Assembly (NCBI GenBank): GCA_937871635.1
Contig: CALMNS010000544.1
Span: 1-5,343 of the forward strand
DNA length: 5,343 nt
DNA from: an uncultured Solirubrobacter sp.
Lineage (GTDB): Bacteria > Actinomycetota > Thermoleophilia > Solirubrobacterales > Solirubrobacteraceae
Reading direction: 5' to 3'
Shown here: positions 1 through 5,219 of the stretch, one piece after another
How positions within the stretch are numbered: position 1 is the stretch's first letter
Layout: the number at the start of each line of letters is the position of its first letter
Translations under genes and position numbers: made by a program
The notes under the pieces: model-generated
Told to the model about the DNA's origin: nothing
The model's input: the letters and a program-made list of their open reading frames with translations, nothing else
The model's database searches: none

Positions 1-591
1 ACGCCGGACCTCTCGGGCGCGCTGACGGCCGGCACGCCGGCGCTCGCCCGCTCGCCGCAGCTCAACCGGCGGCTCGAGCCGGTGTTCCGCACGATCCAGG
101 CCTTCGCCGAGGACCCGCAGGCCCCGCGCGGCGTCCGGCGGCTCACGGGAACCGTCGAGTCGCTGCGCCCGACGCTCGACTTCCTGGCCCCGACGCAGAC
201 CAAGTGCAACTACGTGACGCTGCTGCTGCGCAACGCCTCCTCGCTCCTCTCCGAGGGCGACTCGCGGGGCACGTGGCAGCGCTTCAACGTCATCGCCCTG
301 GACCCCGACAAGCTCGGCAGGGGGCCCAACAACGAGGGCTCCCCGGCGACGGGCCCGGCCAACGGCGGCGGCGGCCCGGAGAACTTCCTGCACTCCAACC
401 CGTACCCGAACACGGGCGCCCCGGGCCAGACGGACGAGTGCGAGGCCGGCAACGAGCCCTGGCTGCCCGGCCGGGCGGTCGTCGGCAACGTGCCCGGCGC
501 GCAGCTCGGGACCACCGAGCTGACCGGTGAGCCGCTGCGCCGCCAGCGCGAGGAAGCCGAGCGGCAGGCCGCCGAGGAGGCCGAGGAGTAA
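1..591 (+). CDS. MCE (MlaD-family) protein, C-terminal part, 5' end outside window
   Basis: The reading frame is open from base 1 and ends at TAA 589-591, giving 196 visible residues. The GTG at 82 is internal, because the frame runs on upstream with the same character. Fragment residues 1-60 are the end of a helical region with regularly placed prolines (TPALAR, SPQLNR, EPVFR), closing with LRPTLDFLAP, a motif also seen as LNPILDFVG in the gene at 3562. The C-terminal domain follows: TKCNY (Cys at fragment residue 69), RNASSLLSEGDSRGTWQRF, a Gly-rich stretch, LHSNPYPN, and DECEAGNEPW (Cys 147). These blocks are familiar from actinobacterial MCE proteins. The last ~20 residues are a highly charged Arg/Glu helix. 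The membrane anchor and MlaD domain must lie upstream. The stop overlaps the next start by one base (TAATG), so translation is probably coupled. Inferred role: one subunit of an envelope lipid-transport tunnel. Cargo is unknown. Confidence 0.88.
   Translation, partial: TPDLSGALTAGTPALARSPQLNRRLEPVFRTIQAFAEDPQAPRGVRRLTGTVESLRPTLDFLAPTQTKCNYVTLLLRNASSLLSEGDSRGTWQRFNVIALDPDKLGRGPNNEGSPATGPANGGGGPENFLHSNPYPNTGAPGQTDECEAGNEPWLPGRAVVGNVPGAQLGTTELTGEPLRRQREEAERQAAEEAEE
574..580 (+). promoter_or_regulatory. Ribosome binding site for the MCE gene at 591
   Basis: GAGGAGG lies 10 bases before the ATG at 591, inside the last codons of the preceding gene. A second GAGGAG at 583-588 is too close to the start to be the main site. 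The purine-rich sequence also encodes the Glu-rich C-terminal tail of the upstream protein, so it serves two purposes. Confidence 0.6.
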
Positions 592-2150
592 TGGCGCCGG
601 GCCGCCGCAGCCAGCGCCGGGGACCGAGCGTCCTGCTCGTCGGGGCCGTCGCCGTCATCGTAATCACCGCGGGGACCTTCCTCGGCTTCACCAAGGACAT
701 CCCGTTCACGCGCGGCTTCGAGATCCAAGCGGTGTTCGAGTCGGCGAACTCGATCCGGCCCAACTCCCCGGTGCGGATCGCGGGCGTCAACGTCGGCAAG
801 GTCAAGCGCGTCGAGGCCGAGGAGGGGACCGACGCCGCGGTGGTCACCCTGCAGATCGACGAGCAGGGGCTGCCGATCCACAAGGACGCCACCCTCAAGA
901 TCCGCCCGCGCATCTTCCTCGAGGGCAACTTCTTCGTGGACCTGCGGCCCGGTACGCCGACGTCCCCGGCGCTGGGCGACGGGGACACGATCATGGTCAC
1001 CCAGACGGCGACGCCCGTCCAGCTCGACGAGGTGCTCACCTCGCTGCAGCAGGACACGCGCGAGGACCTCAAGGACGTCATCGGCGCGCTCGGCGACGCC
1101 CTCAACAAGAAGCCGACCGCCGCCGAGGACGCCGGGGTCGACCCCTCGACGCGCGGCGAGACGGCGGCCGAGTCGCTCAACGACGCCGCCGACGACGGCG
1201 CCCCGGCGCTGCGCTCCACCGCCCAGGTCTCCGACGCGCTCCTCGGCCAGGCGCCCGACGAGGACATGCAGCGCCTCCTGCGCGGCACGGCGCGGGCGAC
1301 GGAGGGCCTCGCGCGCAACGAGAGCCAGCTCCAGGACCTCGTCTCGAACTTCAACACGACGATGGCCGCGCTGGCGTCCGAGAGCGACAACCTGTCGCTC
1401 TCCATCCGCCGCCTGGCCCCGACGCTCGAGACCGCCGACGAGGCGCTCGACTCGCTGAACGCCGCGTTCCCGGCCACGCGCGCCTTCGCCCGGGAGATCC
1501 TCCCCGGCGTCCGCGAGACGCCGGCCACGATCGCCGCCTCCTTCCCGTGGATCGCCCAGACCCGGTCGCTGGTCTCCGACGCGGAGCTCGGCGGCCTCAC
1601 CCGCCAGCTCTCGCCCGCCACGCGCGACCTGGCGCGCGTCACCGACGCCGCCCTCGGCTTCCTGCCCCAGGCCACCCTCGCCTCGCGCTGCGCGAGCGAG
1701 GTCCTCCTGCCCACCGGCGACGTCGTCATCCGCGACGAGTTCACCACCGGCGTGGAGAACTACAAGGAGTTCTTCTACGCGCTGGTCGGGCTCGCCGGCG
1801 AGGGGCAGAACTTCGACGGCAACGGCCAGTACGTGCGCTTCCAGACCGGCGGCGGCGCCCAGAAGATCCAGCTCGGCGACGCGAACGAAGAAAAGCAGTT
1901 CGGCTCGGCCGCCGTCCCGCCGCAGGGCACCCGCCCGAAGTTCCCGGGCACCCGGCCGCCCTATCGCCCCGACGCCACGTGCTACAAGAACGCGCGGCCG
2001 AACCTCAACGGCCCGGCCGGCGCCCGCGCCGCCAGCGATCGCGTCGTGCCGCTCAAGACCGCGCCGCCCGCCCCCGCCGCCCCCGGGGCTCCCGGCGCGC
2101 CCGTCGCCCCCGGGGCTCCCGTCGCCCGCAAGCCGGAGCCGACGAAGTGA
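591..2150 (+). CDS. MCE (MlaD-family) protein, 519 aa, with Pro/Ala-rich tail
   Basis: This is a complete subunit of an MCE lipid-transport system. The ATG at 591 overlaps the previous stop by one base and has a good ribosome binding site. Residues 1-12 are basic and cytoplasmic, and about 13-33 form the only membrane anchor, with no cleavable signal obvious. Residues ~43-122 are the MlaD/MCE domain, with the hallmark segments GVNVGKVKRVE (65-75) and LEGNFFVDLRPG (110-121). A long, mostly helical region runs to about 360. The C-terminal domain contains Cys367, ENYKEFFY (389-396), GQNFDGNGQYVRF (405-417) and Cys464, and ends in a low-complexity Ala/Pro tail (487-519). By family knowledge the MlaD domains form a hexameric ring and the helices a channel for hydrophobic cargo. 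Cargo is not deducible here. The stop overlaps the next GTG by four bases. Two adjacent GAA codons near 1887 are unusual against the G/C-ending background. Confidence 0.93.
   Translation: MAPGRRSQRRGPSVLLVGAVAVIVITAGTFLGFTKDIPFTRGFEIQAVFESANSIRPNSPVRIAGVNVGKVKRVEAEEGTDAAVVTLQIDEQGLPIHKDATLKIRPRIFLEGNFFVDLRPGTPTSPALGDGDTIMVTQTATPVQLDEVLTSLQQDTREDLKDVIGALGDALNKKPTAAEDAGVDPSTRGETAAESLNDAADDGAPALRSTAQVSDALLGQAPDEDMQRLLRGTARATEGLARNESQLQDLVSNFNTTMAALASESDNLSLSIRRLAPTLETADEALDSLNAAFPATRAFAREILPGVRETPATIAASFPWIAQTRSLVSDAELGGLTRQLSPATRDLARVTDAALGFLPQATLASRCASEVLLPTGDVVIRDEFTTGVENYKEFFYALVGLAGEGQNFDGNGQYVRFQTGGGAQKIQLGDANEEKQFGSAAVPPQGTRPKFPGTRPPYRPDATCYKNARPNLNGPAGARAASDRVVPLKTAPPAPAAPGAPGAPVAPGAPVARKPEPTK
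2079..2121 (+). repeat. Short direct repeat encoding the Pro/Ala tail
   Basis: The 16-base unit GCCCCCGGGGCTCCCG occurs at 2079-2094 and again at 2106-2121, a period of 27 bases or nine codons. It encodes the APGAP-type tail of the MCE protein at 591. Each unit contains the palindrome CCCCGGGG. The period is a multiple of three, so copy-number change would keep the frame. Confidence 0.75.
2135..2138 (+). promoter_or_regulatory. Ribosome binding site deciding the GTG start at 2147
   Basis: GGAG sits eight bases before GTG 2147, within the end of the upstream gene. It supports this GTG as the true start over the much longer open frame that begins at 527 and is out of frame with the gene it would cross. 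Confidence 0.6.
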
Positions 2151-3565
2151 GGCGCGCGATCGCCAAGTACCTGCGCGACATCGTCGCCATCGTCGCCCTC
2201 GTCGTGGTGGGGGCCGGCGTGAGCGCGTACATCCTCACCAACCAGCGCCTCACGCTGCCGGGCTGGGTGCCCGTCATCGGCTCGGACTTCTACGAGCTCG
2301 AGGCGGCGTTCCCCACCGCGCAGGCGGTCACCCCGGGGCAGGGGCAGACCGTCAACGTCGCCGGGGTCTCGGTCGGCGAGCTCTCCGAGGTGCGGCTCTC
2401 CGAGGGCCAGGCGATCATCACCATGCGCCTCAAGGACCGCTACCGCGGCCGGATCTACCGGGACGCGAGCGGCCTGCTGCGGCCGAAGACCGGGCTCAAG
2501 GACATGGTCGTCGAGCTGACCCCGGGCTCCCGCAAGGCCGGCGCGCTGCCCGACGGCGGGCGCATCCCGGTGTCCGAGAACCTGCCCGACGTCAACTTCG
2601 ACGAGATCCTCGCCGGGCTCGACGCCGACACCCGCGACTACCTGCGGCTGCTGGTCGGCGCCGGCGCGGAGGGGCTGCGCGACAACGGCAACGGCCTGCG
2701 CCGGGCGCTCAAGCGCTTCGAGCCGACCGGCCGCGCCCTGCGGGCGGTCAACGAGCAGCTCGCCACCCGGCGCGCGAACATCCGCCGCGTCATCCGCAAC
2801 TTCTCGTTGCTGACGGGCGAGCTGGGCGCCAAGGACGACGAGATCGCGCGGTTCGTGGACTCCTCGAACGCCGTCTTCGCCTCCTTCGCCCGCCAGGACG
2901 AGAACCTGCGCGCCACGGTGCGCGAGCTCCCCGAGGCGCTCGACTCGACCCAGTCGGCGCTCACCAAGGTCGACTCGCTCGCCGACGAGCTCGGCCCGAC
3001 GCTCTCCGACCTGCGCCCCACCGCCCGTGCGCTCGGGCCGTCGCTGCGGGCGACGCGGCCGTTCCTGCGCACCACGACGCCGATCATCCGCGACGAGATC
3101 CGGCCCTTCAGCCGTGACACCCAGCCGTTCGTGCGCGAGCTGCGCCCGACGATGCGCGACCTCGCCGACGCCACGCCGGACCTCACGAGTTCCTTCCGCG
3201 TCCTCAACCGGCTCTTCAACACGCTGACCTACAACCCGCCCGGCGAGGCGAGCGAGGGCTTCCTGTTCTGGGCCTCGTGGGCCAACCACCTCGGCAACAC
3301 CCTGTTCGCCACGGAGGACGCCCACGGTCCCGTCCGCCGCGGCGTCGTCATCGTGAGCTGCCAGAACCTCGACATCCTGCGCAACGCGCAGGCGGGCAAC
3401 CGGCTGCTCGACACGCTCATCCAGCTCCTCAACGCCCCGAGCCAGGCCGATATCGGCGCCACCATCGGCCGGCCCTGCGACGGGACCACGGAGAACGCCG
3501 GCGTCCCCGAGGCCGCCGCCGCGCGGAAGGCGACCAGCGCGATGCCCGGAGCGGACACCCCGTGA
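2147..3565 (+). CDS. MCE (MlaD-family) protein, 472 aa, GTG start
   Basis: This is the second complete MCE subunit. The frame is open back to 527, but upstream it is only an Arg/Pro-rich shadow of the preceding gene. GTG 2147 overlaps that gene's TGA by four bases (GTGA), has GGAG eight bases before it, and places a membrane anchor directly at the N-terminus (residues ~12-30). The MlaD domain is at ~48-127, with GVSVGELSEV (73-82) and GLKDMVVELTPG (116-127). It is more divergent than in the neighbouring genes, lacking their VGKVKR signature. Residues ~130-345 are helical, with a run of seven P-x-x-R units at 291-337. The C-terminal block is aromatic: LFNTLTYNPPG (356-366), FLFWASW (372-378) and ATEDAHGP (388-395). 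It also holds Cys405 and Cys444. The likely role is a tunnel subunit of the same lipid transporter, anchored in the membrane and acting outside it. Its divergence suggests a fixed, non-interchangeable place in the assembly. Confidence 0.92.
   Translation: MRRAIAKYLRDIVAIVALVVVGAGVSAYILTNQRLTLPGWVPVIGSDFYELEAAFPTAQAVTPGQGQTVNVAGVSVGELSEVRLSEGQAIITMRLKDRYRGRIYRDASGLLRPKTGLKDMVVELTPGSRKAGALPDGGRIPVSENLPDVNFDEILAGLDADTRDYLRLLVGAGAEGLRDNGNGLRRALKRFEPTGRALRAVNEQLATRRANIRRVIRNFSLLTGELGAKDDEIARFVDSSNAVFASFARQDENLRATVRELPEALDSTQSALTKVDSLADELGPTLSDLRPTARALGPSLRATRPFLRTTTPIIRDEIRPFSRDTQPFVRELRPTMRDLADATPDLTSSFRVLNRLFNTLTYNPPGEASEGFLFWASWANHLGNTLFATEDAHGPVRRGVVIVSCQNLDILRNAQAGNRLLDTLIQLLNAPSQADIGATIGRPCDGTTENAGVPEAAAARKATSAMPGADTP
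3548..3551 (+). promoter_or_regulatory. Ribosome binding site deciding the GTG start at 3562
   Basis: GGAG lies 10 bases before GTG 3562. Together with the four-base GTGA overlap it favours this start over the ATG at 3277, which would add 95 Arg/Pro-rich residues overlapping the previous gene. The ATG at 3601 would cut away the basic N-terminal residues before the membrane segment. Confidence 0.6.
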
Positions 3566-5040
3566 ACAAGACCGCCCCGAGCCCCCTGCGCATCGCCACC
3601 ATGGTCGTCTTCGCGCTGTCGTGCTTCGGGCTGCTGCTCTTCCTCTGGCTGGCGTTCGGCGGCTCCGTGCCGCTCAAGCCGCAGGGCTACCGCTTCCAGG
3701 CGTCCTTCAACGAGGCCACCCAGCTCGCCCAGGAGGCCGACGTGCGGATCTCGGGCGTCCCGGTCGGCAAGGTCAAGCGCATCGACCCTGACAAGCGCAC
3801 GGGCCGCTCGCGGGTGGTCATCGAGATGGAGGAGCGCTACGCGCCGGTCCGCTCCGACGCGCGGGCCATCCTGCGCCAGAAGACGCTGCTGGGGGAGACC
3901 TACATCGAGCTGACCCCGGGGACGCGCTCGGCCCGTGCCGTCCCCGAGGGCGGCCGGCTGGCGGTCACGCGGGTCTCGCCGACGGTCGAGCTCGACGAGA
4001 TCTTCCGCGCCTTCGACCCGAAGACCCGCCGGGCGTTCCAGAACTGGATGATCACCCAGGCCTCCGCGGTCGAGGGTCGCGGGCAGGACCTCAACGACGC
4101 GCTGGGCAACCTCGCGCCGTTCGCCGAGGACGCCTCCGAGCTCGTCGACACCCTCAACGCCCAGTCGGGCGCCCTGCGCGGGACCGTGAAGAACACCGGG
4201 GTCGTCTTCGACGCCCTGACCGAGCGCCAGGGGCAGCTGCAGGAGCTCGTGCGCAACTCGAACACCGTCTTCGCGACCACCAGCGAGCGCGACACGCGCC
4301 TGCAGGAGCTCTTCCGGGTCCTGCCGACCTTCTCGCGGGAGTCCGACCAGACCCTCCGCCGCCTCGAGCAGTTCGCCGAGGACACCGATCCGCTCATCAC
4401 CCAGCTGCGCCCGGCGGCGCGCGCCCTCTCGCCCGCCCTGACCGACCTCCAGGCGATCTCGCCCGACCTGCGCAACCTGTTCGAGTCGCTCGGCCCGCTC
4501 ATCACCGCCTCGCGCGAGGGCCTGCCGGCCGGAGAGCGCGTCATCGACGACCTGCGCCCGCTGCTCGGCCAGTTCGACCCGACCCTGCGCGAGCTCAACC
4601 CGATCCTGGACTTCGTCGGGCTCTACAAGCGCGAGCTCTCGGCCTTCTTCGCCAACTCGGTGGGAGCGACCCAGGCCCGGCCGCAGGCCGACGAGCCGCG
4701 CTACCTGCGCACGACCAACCCGCTGAACCCGGAGAACCTCGCGGCCTATCCGCGACGGGTCGGGACGAACCGCGCGAGCGCCTACGCGCTGCCCGGCCAG
4801 TTCGACAAGCTGCGCTCCGGCCTCGACGTCTTCTCCACGGAGAGCTGCGACAACGGCACTCCCAGCCGCGAGCGGACCGCCCCGGGCGGCGACGTCTCGC
4901 CCCAGCTGCTCGAGCTCGTCCGCACCTTCGCGTTCCCGGCCGGCTCGAACCCGTCGGCCGGCCCGCCGTGCCGGCAGCAGCCCCCCTTCACCTTCCAGGG
5001 GCGCACGACGCAGTACCCGCAGGTCACCCGCGAGCCCTAG
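3562..5040 (+). CDS. MCE (MlaD-family) protein, 492 aa, GTG start, last MCE gene of the run
   Basis: This is the third complete MCE subunit. The GTG start overlaps the previous TGA by four bases. Residues 1-10 are basic and ~11-33 form a very hydrophobic membrane anchor. The MlaD domain spans ~43-120, with GVPVGKVKRI (65-74) and LLGETYIELTPG (109-120). It is close in sequence to the MCE protein at 591, and 18 consecutive bases are identical between them (792-809 and 3763-3780). Residues ~121-343 are helical with spaced prolines. LNPILDFVG (345-353) marks the change to the C-terminal domain, which holds YKREL, Cys429 and Cys470 and ends at TAG 5038-5040. Cys21 lies inside the anchor but does not make a convincing lipobox, so a lipoprotein like mycobacterial MceE is not supported. 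The role is inferred as a lipid-tunnel subunit. It is followed with no gap by an ATG at 5041, the end of the tight MCE packing. Confidence 0.93.
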   Translation: MNKTAPSPLRIATMVVFALSCFGLLLFLWLAFGGSVPLKPQGYRFQASFNEATQLAQEADVRISGVPVGKVKRIDPDKRTGRSRVVIEMEERYAPVRSDARAILRQKTLLGETYIELTPGTRSARAVPEGGRLAVTRVSPTVELDEIFRAFDPKTRRAFQNWMITQASAVEGRGQDLNDALGNLAPFAEDASELVDTLNAQSGALRGTVKNTGVVFDALTERQGQLQELVRNSNTVFATTSERDTRLQELFRVLPTFSRESDQTLRRLEQFAEDTDPLITQLRPAARALSPALTDLQAISPDLRNLFESLGPLITASREGLPAGERVIDDLRPLLGQFDPTLRELNPILDFVGLYKRELSAFFANSVGATQARPQADEPRYLRTTNPLNPENLAAYPRRVGTNRASAYALPGQFDKLRSGLDVFSTESCDNGTPSRERTAPGGDVSPQLLELVRTFAFPAGSNPSAGPPCRQQPPFTFQGRTTQYPQVTREP

Positions 5041-5208
5041 ATGACTGATTCCACGGATCCGCACCCGCGGATGACGGTCTCGGTTCGGCGCAGGCTCGCC
5101 ACCCGCACCCTCGAGAATGCTGGCGCATTCCCTTCGGATGCGTGCGGCGCCCTGCATCCGCCCGAGGCGGCCCCCGCGGGCACGGGCCTCGTGGAATCAA
5201 TCATCTAG
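5041..5208 (+). CDS. Possible small ORF, 55 aa, or non-coding spacer
   Basis: ATG 5041 follows the previous TAG without a gap, and the frame closes at TAG 5206-5208, which is followed without a gap by ATG 5209. The predicted peptide is hydrophilic in its first half (MTDSTDPHPRMTVSVRRR), has one Cys and no membrane segment, and I recognise no family. Evidence against coding: there is no ribosome binding site before 5041, and 43 of 55 codons end in G or C, clearly fewer than in the neighbouring genes. Overall GC of the segment is 115 of 168 bases (68%). It is also dense in inverted repeats. It may be a translated leader for the RND gene, a structured spacer, or an inserted element that happens to be open. 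I see no decisive evidence for a protein product. Confidence 0.25.
   Translation: MTDSTDPHPRMTVSVRRRLATRTLENAGAFPSDACGALHPPEAAPAGTGLVESII
5054..5072 (+). repeat. Inverted repeat / hairpin 1 in the junction
   Basis: ATCCGC (5057-5062) and GCGGAT (5067-5072) are perfect complements separated by the four-base loop ACCC. They overlap the 8-bp palindrome CGGATCCG at 5054-5061. No T-run follows, so it is not a classical intrinsic terminator. Confidence 0.5.
5115..5130 (+). repeat. Inverted repeat / hairpin 2 in the junction
   Basis: GAATGC (5115-5120) and GCATTC (5125-5130) are perfect complements around the loop TGGC. Six pairs with a tetraloop are enough for a small RNA hairpin. It sits only four bases before hairpin 3. 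Confidence 0.5.
5135..5160 (+). repeat. Inverted repeat / hairpin 3 in the junction
   Basis: CGGATGC (5135-5141) and GCATCCG (5154-5160) are perfect 7-base complements around a 12-base loop that itself contains the palindrome GGCGCC. A G-U pair can extend the stem inward by one. No U-tract follows, so termination of the intrinsic type is not supported. Confidence 0.5.
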
Positions 5209-5219
5209 ATGACCGGTTC
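5194..5219 (+). promoter_or_regulatory. Dyad-symmetric site over the RND start codon, candidate operator
   Basis: TCATCTAGATGA at 5201-5212 is a perfect 12-bp palindrome centred on CTAG. It extends to a 26-bp imperfect dyad (5194-5219) in which 10 of 13 arm positions match. It has no central loop, which fits binding by a dimeric protein better than an RNA hairpin. It contains the stop of the small ORF and the ATG at 5209, so a bound repressor would block expression of the RND gene. The surrounding 5191-5211 is AT-rich (13 of 21) in a GC-rich setting. No regulator gene is visible in the window, so the operator role is inferred. Confidence 0.35.

Larger units (their letters stand above)
5037..5219 (+). 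repeat. Imperfect 15-base direct repeat flanking the inter-gene segment
   Basis: CTAGATGACTGATTC (5037-5051) and CTAGATGACCGGTTC (5205-5219) match at 13 of 15 bases, with nine identical bases in a row. The copies are 168 bases apart, exactly 56 codons. Each carries a TAG stop joined directly to an ATG. The pattern could come from duplication or insertion at the junction, or from chance similarity of two stop/start joints followed by Met-Thr codons. Confidence 0.55.

Noticed and set aside
290..1747. Antisense open frame of 485 codons, and similar ones at 210-881, 1982-3325 and 2638-3222
   Set aside because: The translations are Ser/Arg/Ala/Pro-rich with no recognisable motif and mirror the codon bias of the sense genes. 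There is no support for transcription.
1883..1895. Purine-rich patch with GAA GAA codons in the MCE gene at 591
   Set aside because: Two A-ending codons are a small departure from the usual codon choice. The frame and protein blocks continue unbroken, so there is no sign of an insertion or internal start.
527..2146. Upstream extension of the open frame that contains the MCE gene at 2147
   Set aside because: The extension is a low-complexity Arg/Pro/Gly translation fully overlapping the MCE gene at 591. The membrane anchor and MlaD domain begin only after GTG 2147, which has a ribosome binding site and a four-base overlap.
3277..3561. Start at ATG 3277 for the last MCE gene
   Set aside because: It would add 95 Arg/Pro/His-rich residues before the membrane anchor and overlap the previous gene by 289 bases. 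GTG 3562 fits the operon pattern and has its own GGAG.
3622..3624. Cys21 of the last MCE protein as a lipoprotein cysteine
   Set aside because: The preceding residues (A-L-S) are a poor lipobox, and the hydrophobic stretch continues well past the cysteine, as expected for a membrane anchor rather than a signal peptide.
3229..5157. Long antisense open frame of 642 codons
   Set aside because: It is a shadow of the opposite strand in GC-rich DNA. It reads as repetitive Arg/Gly/Leu/Glu/Val sequence without domains and covers the well-supported MCE genes.
5135..5160. Intrinsic terminator after the last MCE gene
   Set aside because: The stem is short (7 bp) with a 12-base loop and no T-run follows. 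The next gene continues on the same strand.
5165..5208. Promoter directly before the RND gene
   Set aside because: The AT-rich patch at 5191-5211 is suggestive, but I find no convincing -10 (TANNNT) at the right distance nor a -35 element, so only the palindrome is reported.
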